A DNA stretch of 64,000 nucleotides from Peptoniphilaceae bacterium (GCA_902363535.1 CABJAE010000002.1:62001-126000), one strand, 5' to 3'; shown: positions 42,610-51,554, numbered from the stretch's first letter. The notes: a model not told the origin generated them from the sequence alone. Program-made: numbers and translations.

Positions 42610-43938
42610 TTAGAAGGCGGGCTTTATGTCGTGATCCGAACGCTTCTTGCCCATGCCCATTTTGCCGCAAATCGTGCCGATGATGGCGCCGACGATGCCG
42701 GGAACGAGCCAGCTGAAGCCGAATTCCGCTAAGGGCATCTTGTCGATCAAATTGGCGGCGCCTTCGAAGGAACCGGTCATGTTAAAGATCGTGGTGATGG
42801 CGGCGGCAAGGAGGGTGCCGACGGCCATGCCGATAAAGGTGCCGTCATAGATCAATTTACGCTCAAAGATCATAATGAAGGACATGGCGATAATGGCGGG
42901 GTAGACGATGTCCAGTACCGGACCTGCCAAGCCGATAATGCCTTCGACGCCGACGAGGGAGAAGGTAAAGCTGACGAGGACGGATACGCAGACGACGTAT
43001 TCATATTTCCACTTGCCATTGGATACGGAGTTAAAGAAGTTTCCGCAAGCTGAGGTTAAACCGACGGAGGTGGTGAGGCAAGCCAAGCTAACTGCCACAG
43101 CCAAGGCTGCTTGACCCCATTTACCTAAGAGCAGTCCGACGCTGCCGACGAGAATTTCGACGCGAGTTGCATCGGGACCGAAGTGGGTGCCGCCTTGGGC
43201 GCCGACGTAGGTGAGTCCGCCGTAGATGAGGATTAAGAGCACCATGGCCAGGACACAAACTTTAACGATCATTTTTTGCTTTTCAGCCTTCGGCGCATCG
43301 CCGTAGCCTTTTCGAATCAAGTCGCCGGTTACGATGGCGGTACAGAGAAGGGATACCATGGCGTCCATGGTTTGGTAACCTTCTTTAATCCCTTGGGTAA
43401 AGTAGTCCGTGCCTTGTGCGGGAAGAATGGGCCCAATGGGCGAGATAATGGCTTTTACAATAATAATACCTAAGAAAAGCAAGAGAACCGGCGTAATGTA
43501 GTTACCGATAATGTCGATAACGCCTGTTTCTTTAATGGACAGTGCCAAGGTAATGGCAAAGAAAATAGCCGATGTCACCCAAATCGGGGCGCCCGAGAAG
43601 AAGGGAAGAATACCGACTTCGTGGGTTGTAGCTGCGGTTCTCGGAATCGCAAAGACCGGACCCAGACTGATCATGGCCGCAACGGCTAAGATCAAGGCGA
43701 AGGGGTAATTGACCCGTCGGCCTAAGTCGACGGCTTTACCGCCTGCAAAAATGGTGACGACTAAGGTAATAATGGGGATGATCGGGTCTGCCAAAAGGAA
43801 GCCCAGCATAACCGCTGTCCACGAGTCGCCTGCGTGGAAACCTAAATATGGTGGGAAGATTAAGTTGCCCGCGCCGAAAAAGATAGCGAACAGCGCGAAG
43901 CCAATGACCATGACGTCTTTTGTTTTACTGCTTTTCAT
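42610..43938 (-). CDS. brnQ: Branched-chain amino acid:cation symporter BrnQ, copy B
   Basis: This 442-residue carrier is paralogous to copy A, with the same FFGAGNLIFPPYLG and IPRTAATTHEVG blocks and the same 12-helix plan. GAAGGAGTGAC precedes the ATG. Upstream are TATAAT on the minus strand (43978-43973) and, about 100 bases further, a short CodY-like palindrome (ATTTCAGAAAT, 44075-44085), which is too weak to call a site. Two carriers may differ in affinity or in preference for Leu/Ile versus Val. Confidence 0.93.
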   Translation of the reverse strand: MKSSKTKDVMVIGFALFAIFFGAGNLIFPPYLGFHAGDSWTAVMLGFLLADPIIPIITLVVTIFAGGKAVDLGRRVNYPFALILAVAAMISLGPVFAIPRTAATTHEVGILPFFSGAPIWVTSAIFFAITLALSIKETGVIDIIGNYITPVLLLFLGIIIVKAIISPIGPILPAQGTDYFTQGIKEGYQTMDAMVSLLCTAIVTGDLIRKGYGDAPKAEKQKMIVKVCVLAMVLLILIYGGLTYVGAQGGTHFGPDATRVEILVGSVGLLLGKWGQAALAVAVSLACLTTSVGLTSACGNFFNSVSNGKWKYEYVVCVSVLVSFTFSLVGVEGIIGLAGPVLDIVYPAIIAMSFIMIFERKLIYDGTFIGMAVGTLLAAAITTIFNMTGSFEGAANLIDKMPLAEFGFSWLVPGIVGAIIGTICGKMGMGKKRSDHDIKPAF

Positions 43939-44144
43939 TTAGTCACTCCTTCAATAGTTCAATACGTCATTTATTATACAGAATATTGAACGCGATCGCT
44001 ACTTTCGTGACGAAATAGAATGATTTATTTGTGAAAACCTTTATTCATGAAAATGATTTCATTTCGTTTCGCCTATTTCAGAAATATTTTTATCTTCCAC
44101 GAAACTTTAATTAGTTTTTATATTGTATATTGAATTTCGTAGTG

Positions 44145-44600
44145 TTAATTTCCCTTTTTTACTTTAGCATGGCGCGACGCCACGAGGATAATGGCGTCGT
44201 GTTCCAATAAAAGCGTGCCCGCTTCGTCTCGGGTGAAGGCGTTCACGTGGACGACGCCGTAGTCGCCGCCGCTTTTGATTTCGATTTTATCCACGACGAC
44301 GCTGGTATAAAGATCCACATTGGGATAGATGGGATTGACCCAGCGCAGGTGATCCATGCCGATACCGGCGACGACGCCGCCTCCGTCTAATCCCGTGGCG
44401 ACCCAGCGGCCCCAGGTGGCGCTGAAGCTGTGAAGGCCCGAGGCGATGATTCCGCCGAAGCGGCTGTCCTTCGCCGCCTCCGGATCCGTGTGAAAGGGCC
44501 GGTCGTCATAGGCCTGCGCGTAGTCGATGATTTCTTTTTCCGTCAGGGCGAAGGGATCCATTTGAAAGGTGAGCCCTTCCACGTAATCTTCTAAATACAT
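44145..44600 (-). CDS. MaoC family dehydratase / hotdog-fold protein
   Basis: This 151-residue protein has the MaoC hotdog hydratase pattern: LTEKEIIDYAQAYDDRPFHTDPEAA, with the catalytic Asp/His pair in the D.RPFHTD region, and GGIIASGLHSF near residue 50. Such proteins hydrate enoyl-CoA thioesters. No other fatty-acid gene is nearby. It starts 9 bases after mnmA, so it is probably the last gene of the nifS-mnmA transcript; a role in tRNA modification is not implied. Confidence 0.88.
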   Translation of the reverse strand: MYLEDYVEGLTFQMDPFALTEKEIIDYAQAYDDRPFHTDPEAAKDSRFGGIIASGLHSFSATWGRWVATGLDGGGVVAGIGMDHLRWVNPIYPNVDLYTSVVVDKIEIKSGGDYGVVHVNAFTRDEAGTLLLEHDAIILVASRHAKVKKGN

Positions 44601-44609
44601 CTTTCCTCC

Positions 44610-45686
44610 TTATCCGCGGGAATCGACGATGGTGCCGCCGCCCACGACTTTGTCCCCGTCGTAACAGACCACGGCCTGGCCCTTAGCGATGGCGCCGTGG
44701 GGTTCGTCGAAAATCAGGGTGATATTTCCGTCTTTTTTGTCGATTAAGGTGGCGGAGGTCTCCACGCCGTGGTAGCGGGTGCGGGCGGTGACGTTCAGGC
44801 GATCCGTTTCGGGATAGCTTAGCCACTGAAAGTCCACGGCATCCAGCTCCTTCTTTTTCAGATGCTCTTTGTTTCCCACGACGACGCGATTTTTCTCCAT
44901 ATCCTTGTCGAGAACGTAGACCGGGTGGCCCGCCGCCACGCCCAGGCCCTTTCGCTGGCCGATGGTGTAGCCCACGGCGCCCTTGTGGCGGCCGAGAACG
45001 CGGCCTTCTTCATCCACAATATCGCCTTCGGCGTAGGTTTTGTTTTCCCTCCGCTCCAAAAAACCCTTGTAATCGCCGTCGGGGACGAAGCAGATGTCCT
45101 GGGAGTCGTGTTTTTTAGCGTTGACCAGGCCCGCTTCTTCGGCGATTTTACGCACTTCGCTCTTTTCCAATTCCCCCAGAGGGAAAAGGGTGTGGGCCAA
45201 TTGCTCCTGGCTCAGACTATAGAGGACGTAGGACTGATCTTTCTTTTCGTCCGGGCCCTTTAAAAGGGTGTAGCGCTTCAACTCATCGTCGTATTGGATG
45301 CGGGCGTAGTGGCCCGTGGCGATGTAGTCGCAGTCCAGCTCCTTCGCCCGGGTGTAGAGGTCTTCGAATTTTAAGTAGCGATTGCAGTCGATGCAGGGAT
45401 TGGGGGTCCAGCCCTTTTCGTAATAGGCGACGAATTTGTCGATGACTTCTTCTTCGAAGCGTTCGGAAAAATCGTAGACGAAGTAATCCATGCCGAGCTT
45501 CGCCGCCACCATGCGGGCGTCGTCGATGTCGTCAAGGGAGCAACAGGTGTGGCCGGTGTGGGCCACCGTGTCGTTTTCGTACAGTTTCATGGTAACGCCG
45601 ATGCATTCGTGCCCGGCTTTTTTCAGTAAATAGGCGGCCACGGAGGAATCTACGCCTCCGGACATTGCGACGAGTATGCGACTCAC
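44610..45686 (-). CDS. mnmA: tRNA-specific 2-thiouridylase
   Basis: This 358-residue enzyme adds sulfur to U34 of tRNAs for Lys, Glu and Gln. It shows the PP-loop AMSGGVDSSVAAYLL, the catalytic Cys in NPCIDCNRYLKF, the second catalytic Cys in SQDICFVPDGDY, and GYTIGQRKGLG. The GTG at 45686 overlaps the nifS stop by four bases (GTGA). An open frame continues upstream to 46082, but it lies inside nifS and is not coding. It likely receives sulfur directly from the coupled NifS-type protein, as no TusABCDE genes are seen. Confidence 0.95.
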   Translation of the reverse strand: MSRILVAMSGGVDSSVAAYLLKKAGHECIGVTMKLYENDTVAHTGHTCCSLDDIDDARMVAAKLGMDYFVYDFSERFEEEVIDKFVAYYEKGWTPNPCIDCNRYLKFEDLYTRAKELDCDYIATGHYARIQYDDELKRYTLLKGPDEKKDQSYVLYSLSQEQLAHTLFPLGELEKSEVRKIAEEAGLVNAKKHDSQDICFVPDGDYKGFLERRENKTYAEGDIVDEEGRVLGRHKGAVGYTIGQRKGLGVAAGHPVYVLDKDMEKNRVVVGNKEHLKKKELDAVDFQWLSYPETDRLNVTARTRYHGVETSATLIDKKDGNITLIFDEPHGAIAKGQAVVCYDGDKVVGGGTIVDSRG

Positions 45687-46792
45687 GATCTCTTCCCTTC
45701 TATTATTTCTCTTAATGCGTTTAAAAAAGCTTCCACTTCGTCCATGGTGTTTTCCCGCCCCAGGGACAGGCGCATGGGCGCGCGGTTCCTTTGATCCACG
45801 CCCATGGCCTCGAGGACGTGGCTCTTTGTGGCGGCGCCGGCCTGACAGGCGCTTCCCCCGGAGAGGGCGAAGCCGCGGCGGTCCAGCTGATACAAGAGGA
45901 CGTCTCGGGAGATGCCCTCCACCATGGCGTGGGTGATGCGGCCGTCGGCGGCGGGGACGGTGAGGGTGACGCCGTCGATTTCGGCGAGGCCTTCCCGCAA
46001 ACGGCTTGTCAGGTGGCCGATGTGCTCGGCGTCTTCTTCCCGGCGGGCCTCCGCTTCTTTCAGTGCCTCCACCATGGCGCAAATACCCGGCACATTTTCC
46101 GTGCCGCTTCGAATGCCCCGCTCCTGACCGCCGCCGTAGATGACGGGCTCCAGCTCTTTTCGCGTTAAGAAGATCCCCACGCCCTTGGGCCCGTAAAATT
46201 TATGGCCGCTCATGGCCACGGTGTCGGCGAAGGCGTAGGTATCCGCGGGGCGGTGGCCCGCCGCCTGCACGGCGTCCACATGAAAGTGTACGCTCTCGGG
46301 AAGGCCTTCTTTGATCTTATCCAGCGGCTGGAGGGAGCCCACTTCGTTGTTTACGGCCATAACGCTGACCAAAAAGGTGTCTTCTCTCACGGCGGCGAGG
46401 ATATCTTCGGCACGGACCACGCCGTTTTTATCCGGGGCGATAAAAGTAACCGCCACGCCCTCTTTTTCCAGGGCTTCGGCGCATTTCAACACAGCTTCGT
46501 GTTCCATGGCCGTGGTAATCATGTGGCCCGGGCTCTGTTTTCTGTTTTTGTAGGCGCTCATGATGGCGATGTTGTCGGCTTCCGTTCCGGATCCTGTGAA
46601 GAGGACGTTTTTCATGGAAAGGCCGAAGAGCTCCGCCACGTCCAGGCGGGCGCCTTCCAAGGCGTTTTTCGCCTCACGGCCCAAGCGGTGTTGGCTGGAG
46701 GGATTGCCGTAGCCTTCTTTTAACAGGGCGGTCATGGTGTCGATGGCTTTTTCGCTCATGGGACAGGTGGCCGCGTGGTCGAAGTAAATCAT
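45683..46792 (-). CDS. Cysteine desulfurase, NifS type
   Basis: This 369-residue PLP enzyme removes sulfur from cysteine. Visible are FDHAATCPMSEKAIDTM, TGSGTEADNIAI, the PLP Lys in SGHKFYGPKGVG, and the active Cys loop ALSGGSACQAGA. The fixed pairing with mnmA through a four-base overlap indicates a dedicated sulfur donor for tRNA thiolation, as in Bacillus YrvO-MnmA. GAAAGGAGATCC precedes the ATG, right after a terminator of the upstream gene. Confidence 0.93.
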   Translation of the reverse strand: MIYFDHAATCPMSEKAIDTMTALLKEGYGNPSSQHRLGREAKNALEGARLDVAELFGLSMKNVLFTGSGTEADNIAIMSAYKNRKQSPGHMITTAMEHEAVLKCAEALEKEGVAVTFIAPDKNGVVRAEDILAAVREDTFLVSVMAVNNEVGSLQPLDKIKEGLPESVHFHVDAVQAAGHRPADTYAFADTVAMSGHKFYGPKGVGIFLTRKELEPVIYGGGQERGIRSGTENVPGICAMVEALKEAEARREEDAEHIGHLTSRLREGLAEIDGVTLTVPAADGRITHAMVEGISRDVLLYQLDRRGFALSGGSACQAGAATKSHVLEAMGVDQRNRAPMRLSLGRENTMDEVEAFLNALREIIEGKRS

Positions 46793-46806
46793 GGATCTCC
46801 TTTCAC

Positions 46807-46831
46807 AAAAACAGCTCCTCGAAAGGAGCCG
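46807..46831 (-). terminator. Terminator after alkD
   Basis: GGCTCCT, TTCG-type loop, AGGAGCT and five T on the minus strand, a few bases before the ribosome site of the nifS-type gene. Confidence 0.7.
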
Positions 46832-46836
46832 TCATC

Positions 46837-47481
46837 TTACTGCAGGGCGCTCGCCCGCGCTTTCACAGCGGGGGGAACGCGGCGGGATTCTTTTATTTTC
46901 CGAATGGTCTTCTTGTGCACCGAAGCAGGTAGGGAGCCTTCTTCCAGTCGCCTTAGGACGGCCTCCGGTTCGTAAAGGGCGGCTTCGGCGAAGAACCAGG
47001 CCATGGCCATGTCCACGTAGTAATGGCCGCTTTCCGCGGTCTCCACGGCGTTCATGAGCCTTTCGGGATCTTCCTTCACATGGCGCAGGGCCAAGACGAT
47101 GCCCAGTCTGCGGCCGTAGGGCGCGGGGGATTTCATAAGGCGAATGTAGTCCTCGATGTAATCTCCCTTATAAAAGGCCCGCGGATCCAGTGCGTCCACC
47201 ACGGCCCAATTGTCCAAATAGGGCACAAACGCATCCATGGCCCGAATGGCTTCCTCGGCGGGCAAGCCGTTGATCAAAAGACTATGGAGGATATTTTCCT
47301 CGTAGGTCTCGTGGGGCAAGTCCGCGAGAAAAGAGCGGTCCACGCCCTTTGCCAATTTCCTCAATGCGGGCATGGGCACGCCTAAAATCGTCTCCGGAGC
47401 CACGGTGGGGATCAGTTTTTCCGAAAAGGCCTTGTGTTTCGCCGTGGCCGATGCCCTGAGGGCGGCATTTAGATCCTTCAT
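46837..47481 (-). CDS. DNA alkylation repair protein AlkD-type glycosylase
   Basis: This 214-residue protein is built of HEAT-like helical repeats. It has the AlkD-family markers GVPMPALRKLAK, LDNWAVVDALDP (the catalytic Asp in the DNWxxxD segment) and YYVDMAMAWFFAEAAL. AlkD enzymes remove bulky N3- and N7-alkyl purines without base flipping. Its start overlaps the stop of the upstream Glu-rich zinc-ribbon gene by four bases, so the two are translationally coupled although no functional link is known. Confidence 0.9.
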   Translation of the reverse strand: MKDLNAALRASATAKHKAFSEKLIPTVAPETILGVPMPALRKLAKGVDRSFLADLPHETYEENILHSLLINGLPAEEAIRAMDAFVPYLDNWAVVDALDPRAFYKGDYIEDYIRLMKSPAPYGRRLGIVLALRHVKEDPERLMNAVETAESGHYYVDMAMAWFFAEAALYEPEAVLRRLEEGSLPASVHKKTIRKIKESRRVPPAVKARASALQ

Positions 47482-48635
47482 TTCACCAGTTTATAGATAA
47501 TAACGAGAAGGATCAAGAGGGCGAGGGCGATAAGGACCGGGCTGATGCGGCCTTTTTTCGCCGGCGCTTTCGCCTCGGCTTCGATTTTCTTTTTCTCGAG
47601 TTTCACATCGTCCGCCGCTTGGATTTTTTCTTTCGGTGCTTTTTCTTCCGGCTTCGCTTCCGCTTTCTTTTCCGCCGTGCTTTCTTTTTGCTTGACTTGC
47701 GGCCTTTCCGATTCTTTTTTGAAGTCGTCGGCGGCTTGGATTTTTTCTTTCGGTTCCGCTTTCGCCTCTTCCGGCATAACTTTCGGCGCTTCCGGCTTTT
47801 CTTCTTTTACAGGTGCCGCTTCCTTTTCTTGCGCTCTTTTCGCTTCCTTGCCCTTGTGGCTTTGATGCTCAAGGCGCTTTCTCTCGGCGGCATCTCCGTC
47901 TTGGGCCTGTTTTCTCGCCGCTTTTTGCTTGCGCTTTAAGGCCTGTCTCTTGCGCTTGTCCATGGGCTTGGATAAGTCGATTTCCTCTACCTGCGCTTCT
48001 TTCGGTTCCTCGGGAGCTTCTTTTACAGCGGACTCTTCAACGGTAGGCACGTCCTCCACAACGGGCTCCTCAACGACAGGCGCTTCTTCCACGGCGGGCT
48101 CCTCAACAGCAGGGGCTTGTTCCGTAGCAGGCTCTTCAACGACAGGCGCTTCTTCCGCTTTTTCTTCCGCCTCTTCGGCAACAGGCGCTTCTTCTGCAAC
48201 GGATTCTTCTACAACCGGAGCTTCTTCTGTCGCAGCTTCCTCAACCGCAGGCGCTTCGTTTTCTTCCGCCTCTTTGGCAACAGGCCCTTCAAATGCATCG
48301 GCGGCTTCGATGGTTTCCGACGGTTCTTCAGTCGTATCTTCCGCCGCTTCTTCAGCCGCCTCTTCCGCGACAGGGGACTCCGTCTTTTCTTCGGCGGAAA
48401 CTTCTTCGACGACAGGCGGTTCTTCTTCCACCGATTCTTCTTCCACCGCGGCCTTCTCGATTTCTTCCGGGGCAGCTTCTTCCACGGCCGCTTCCGACGC
48501 TTCTACCGTCGGTTTTTCTTCCGCCGCATCCTCGTCCTCGGGCTTGTAACCCAGGGGATAGACCATGGGCGTCCCGCAGGACGCGCAAAATTTGACGCCG
48601 GGCTCATTATTATTTCCGCAAAAACGACACTTCAT
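47478..48635 (-). CDS. Zinc-ribbon, Glu/Ala/Pro-rich tail-anchored membrane protein
   Basis: This 385-residue protein has an N-terminal zinc ribbon (CRFCGNNNEPGVKFCASCG), a long low-complexity acidic region with repeats of EEAPVVEEPAVEE type (about 45-220), a basic patch (KRKRQALKRKQKAARKQ), then two copies of PKEKIQAADD near 295 and 335, and one C-terminal membrane helix (ISPVLIALALLILLVIIY). Topology is probably cytosolic with a tail anchor. It is the third zinc-ribbon membrane protein in the window. AAGGAGGGAATG precedes the ATG. Function is unknown. Confidence 0.8.
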   Translation of the reverse strand: MKCRFCGNNNEPGVKFCASCGTPMVYPLGYKPEDEDAAEEKPTVEASEAAVEEAAPEEIEKAAVEEESVEEEPPVVEEVSAEEKTESPVAEEAAEEAAEDTTEEPSETIEAADAFEGPVAKEAEENEAPAVEEAATEEAPVVEESVAEEAPVAEEAEEKAEEAPVVEEPATEQAPAVEEPAVEEAPVVEEPVVEDVPTVEESAVKEAPEEPKEAQVEEIDLSKPMDKRKRQALKRKQKAARKQAQDGDAAERKRLEHQSHKGKEAKRAQEKEAAPVKEEKPEAPKVMPEEAKAEPKEKIQAADDFKKESERPQVKQKESTAEKKAEAKPEEKAPKEKIQAADDVKLEKKKIEAEAKAPAKKGRISPVLIALALLILLVIIYKLVK

Positions 48636-48725
48636 TTCATTCCCTCCTTGACATAGTCCTTTGGATAGATCTATACCCGAGAGATGGCTATTTATTGCAC
48701 GAATGCCGAATATTAGGAAATAAAT

Positions 48726-49619
48726 TTATTTCTTCGCCGGTATCTTCAGAAGTTTTTCCACGGGCAATTGGGCGATGAGAATGGCCGCAAACAAGAGCGC
48801 ACAACCCAAGGCTTCCCGCCCCGTCAAAGATTCGTTTAAGAACAAAAAGCCCCCTAAGAGGGAAAATACCGATTCCAAGCTTAGGATCAAGCTGGCCGTT
48901 GTCGGGTCCGTGTGGCGTTGGCCCAAAATCTGCAGGGTAAAGCCCACGCCGCTTGAGAGAATCCCCAGGTACAAAATTGCCGGCAGGGCCTTGGCGTATT
49001 CCCCGAAGAAGGACGCCCCGGTGGGCAGAACGAAGAAGAAGGAAAGGATCGCCGCCGTGAAAAACTGGATGCAGCTCATGGCCACGCCGTCGACATCCTC
49101 GGCAAAGTAGTCGATGACGAGAATGTGCACGGCAAAGGCGATGGCGCAGAGAAAGATGAGGAAATCCCCGAGGCCCATGGAAAAGCCCGCGCCCTTTTGT
49201 ATGCTGATAAAATACAGGCCCACGGCGGCAATGGCCACGGCGAGCCAGGTCTTCTTGGAAATCGCGTGGCGAAGCAAAATCCCGCCCATGGGCACGAGGA
49301 CGATGTAAAGGGCCGTAATAAAGCCGGTCTTGCCGGCGGTGGTGTATTGAAGGCCGTATTGTTGCAGTGCCATGGCCACGCTCAGACAGATGCCGCAGCA
49401 AATGCCCCCTTTAATCGTGGCCCCGAGATCCTTTCCCACGCCTCTCAGTTTCGGAACAAACAGGAGAATCACGAGGAGGAAAAGCCCCGCCGCCAGGGAA
49501 CGGTGCATGTTTAATACAAAGGGATGGATGTGGTTCATGCCGGTTACCTGAACCACCACGCCCATGCCCCAAATAATCGTGGTAAGGACTAAGAGGAAGA
49601 TGGCTTGATTACGCTTCAT
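48726..49619 (-). CDS. EamA/DMT family transporter
   Basis: This 297-residue protein has ten membrane helices in two EamA repeats (NQAIFLLVLTTIIWGMGVV starts repeat 1; repeat 2 begins near residue 150). The DMT family exports metabolites or amino acids; the substrate here is unknown. The ATG follows GGGGGAGAGG and lies inside the end of the upstream thioesterase gene (11-base overlap), so it is coupled to it. Ends with KIPAKK. Confidence 0.88.
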   Translation of the reverse strand: MKRNQAIFLLVLTTIIWGMGVVVQVTGMNHIHPFVLNMHRSLAAGLFLLVILLFVPKLRGVGKDLGATIKGGICCGICLSVAMALQQYGLQYTTAGKTGFITALYIVLVPMGGILLRHAISKKTWLAVAIAAVGLYFISIQKGAGFSMGLGDFLIFLCAIAFAVHILVIDYFAEDVDGVAMSCIQFFTAAILSFFFVLPTGASFFGEYAKALPAILYLGILSSGVGFTLQILGQRHTDPTTASLILSLESVFSLLGGFLFLNESLTGREALGCALLFAAILIAQLPVEKLLKIPAKK

Positions 49620-50025
49620 CCTCTCCCCCCTTGTTCAGCACCACGCCGGTGGCGTGCATACTGAAAATCGCCTGGAAGCAGAGCTTGTCCTTTTGAAAGA
49701 AGTGCACTTCCACATTGTCGTTGACCTTGCCCCGCTTGTTGAAAAAGGCCTCAGCCACCACTTCCCCTTCGTAGAGAGGGGCGTGGTAGAAGCAGGAGGC
49801 GCTTTGGGTGACGACGACGCCTTCCCGGTCGCAGAGAATGGCGCTGATTACATCGGCCATGCCGAAGTGAATCATGCCCTGGCAGGTGCCGGCGGAGTTA
49901 ATGGCCCCGGGCCACACTTTCCATGTGCAGGTCATGCCCCCGTCCCGACGCTCGACGACCTTCAGTTCGGAATCGTCCATGAGGCGATGGTCCACGCTGT
50001 CTTGTAGGTATTCGTAGCGATCCAT
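49609..50025 (-). CDS. Hotdog-fold thioesterase, PaaI type (copy 2)
   Basis: This 138-residue single hotdog domain has INSAGTCQGMIHFGMADVI, where the G.H/G.AD pattern marks the PaaI active-site helix, and TQSASCFYHAPLYEGE for the central strand. Family members hydrolyse acyl- or aroyl-CoA. It follows a similar thioesterase gene by 9 bases and shares the last 11 bases with the EamA gene. AAGGAGG precedes the ATG. The substrate is unknown. Confidence 0.85.
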   Translation of the reverse strand: MDRYEYLQDSVDHRLMDDSELKVVERRDGGMTCTWKVWPGAINSAGTCQGMIHFGMADVISAILCDREGVVVTQSASCFYHAPLYEGEVVAEAFFNKRGKVNDNVEVHFFQKDKLCFQAIFSMHATGVVLNKGGEDEA

Positions 50026-50034
50026 AGTTCCTCC

Positions 50035-50445
50035 TTACTCCATCTCGATTTGTTCCGCTTGCGGCATATAGGCCATGTCGAACATGCCCTTGGCACAGAG
50101 CTTGCCGTTTTGGGTCACTTCCGCTTCCATGACCGAGGTGTATTTACCTACTTTTTTAAAGTCGGCGCGAATGTAGGCGTCCCCTAAGAGAACGGAGCGG
50201 TAGTAGTAAAAGTTGACGCCTCGGGTGAGCAGGTGGTTGTTCCGCAGGCCCAGCGCCGCGCAAATGGCGTCGGTAACGGAATACACCGCCCCGCCGTGGG
50301 CGATGTCCGCGGGATTTAATACCGTCTCGTCCACATGCCAGCGGGCGTAAATCGTATCGTCCGTATGCTCCAAAATCGTGAGATCAAAGAGGCTCGTAAA
50401 GCGCTGAAAAATTTCCCGCACTCTCTCTTGTCTCCATTCTTCCAT
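50035..50445 (-). CDS. Hotdog-fold thioesterase, PaaI type (copy 1)
   Basis: This 136-residue hotdog protein has the canonical active-site segment LNPADIAHGGAVYSVTDAICA and the strand LTRGVNFYYYRSVLLGD. It is diverged from the next gene in the operon. Two PaaI-type proteins in a row could form a heteromer or act on different CoA thioesters (inference). ATAGGAGGTG precedes the ATG. It lies 10 bases after dinB. Confidence 0.87.
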   Translation of the reverse strand: MEEWRQERVREIFQRFTSLFDLTILEHTDDTIYARWHVDETVLNPADIAHGGAVYSVTDAICAALGLRNNHLLTRGVNFYYYRSVLLGDAYIRADFKKVGKYTSVMEAEVTQNGKLCAKGMFDMAYMPQAEQIEME

Positions 50446-50455
50446 TCTGCACCTC

Positions 50456-51493
50456 CTATAAAAAACGCAGTTGCCTGCTGTAATTTTCTTCCAATGCGGA
50501 CACGCTCAGGCCCAAGAGGCGAAGCTTCTCGCCGCCGTAAAGGGAATCGAAGAGGGCCTTGGCCTCCCTATACAATGCCTTTTCCCCTTCCACCGGCTCG
50601 GGGAAGGTCTTGGACTTGGTGTGGGTGTCGAAATCCCGCGTCTTGATCTTCACGGTCACCGTGTAGCCCACAATGCCCTTTTTCTCCATGAGAAAGGCCG
50701 TTTGCCGCGCCGATTCCATAAGCCGCTCCTTAAAAAAAGCGCGGCTTCGGGTCTCGGGGAAGGTCTCTTCCGTGCCGATGGATTTTCGCTTCCTGCCGGG
50801 CTCCACGAGCCTTAAGTCCACGCCCCGCACCCGGTCGTAGAGCTCCGTGCCCATTTTGCCGAAGCTCTCCTTGAGAAAATCCCGCTCCAAAAGGAGCAGA
50901 TCCGCCCCGGTGTGAATCCCGAGTTCACGGAGCCGCGCCGCCGTCTTCTTGCCGATGCCGTGGATCTTTGAAATGGGAAGATCCTTGATGATTTCCCTCC
51001 CCCGCGCTTCGTCGATGACCGTAAAGCCCGCGGGCTTGTCCATGTCCGAGGCGATTTTTGCGAGAAATTTATTGTAGCTCAGCCCGCAGCTCATGGAAAG
51101 GCCGAAGCGCCGCGCCACTTCCCTCTGCATGGTCTTCGCCAGTGCGGCAGGATCCTTGGCGCCGGTAATATCCAAATAGGCCTCGTCGATGGATACCTGC
51201 TCCATTTTGTAGCCGTAGTGCTCCAAATAGCCGAAGACCTTTCGGCTCACCTCGCCGTAGACGCCCTTTCTCGTCGGCACCACGATGAGATTCGGGCACA
51301 GGCTTTTCGCCATAAACATGGGCATGGCCGAGTGCACGCCGTATTTTCTCGCCTCGTAGCTCGCCGTGGTCACGATGCCCGAGGGATTTCTCCCGCCCAC
51401 GGCCAGGGGCTTGTTTTTCAGAGCGGGATTCAATAAAATCTCAACAGAGGCGAAAAACGCATCCATATCCACATGTAAAATGTCCATATGCAT
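50456..51493 (-). CDS. dinB: DNA polymerase IV (Y family)
   Basis: This 345-residue translesion polymerase has the palm motifs HVDMDAFFASVE and SIDEAYLDITG, the thumb with KIASDMDKPAG and HGIGKKTAARL (helix-hairpin-helix), and a C-terminal little-finger domain. It ends without the usual beta-clamp motif QLxLF in clear form (QLRFL is a possible version). The start is the ATG at 51493 or, two codons later, 51487; the ribosome site is weak, and longer frames lack one. No LexA-type box was noticed upstream. Confidence 0.93.
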   Translation of the reverse strand: MHMDILHVDMDAFFASVEILLNPALKNKPLAVGGRNPSGIVTTASYEARKYGVHSAMPMFMAKSLCPNLIVVPTRKGVYGEVSRKVFGYLEHYGYKMEQVSIDEAYLDITGAKDPAALAKTMQREVARRFGLSMSCGLSYNKFLAKIASDMDKPAGFTVIDEARGREIIKDLPISKIHGIGKKTAARLRELGIHTGADLLLLERDFLKESFGKMGTELYDRVRGVDLRLVEPGRKRKSIGTEETFPETRSRAFFKERLMESARQTAFLMEKKGIVGYTVTVKIKTRDFDTHTKSKTFPEPVEGEKALYREAKALFDSLYGGEKLRLLGLSVSALEENYSRQLRFL

Positions 51494-51554
51494 CACCAAT
51501 CTACTATAACAAAAAACCGCCGCCGGCGGAAGTGCGGCGGGTAAAGGAGAATCC

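Noticed and set aside
44075..44085. CodY box (ATTTCAGAAAT) upstream of brnQ copy B
   Set aside because: Only about 10 of 15 consensus positions fit and it lies about 100 bases from the promoter.
45687..46082. N-terminal extension of mnmA by 132 codons
   Set aside because: It is Arg/Gly/Pro-rich shadow sequence inside the nifS-type gene; the GTG start at 45686 gives the normal MnmA N-terminus.
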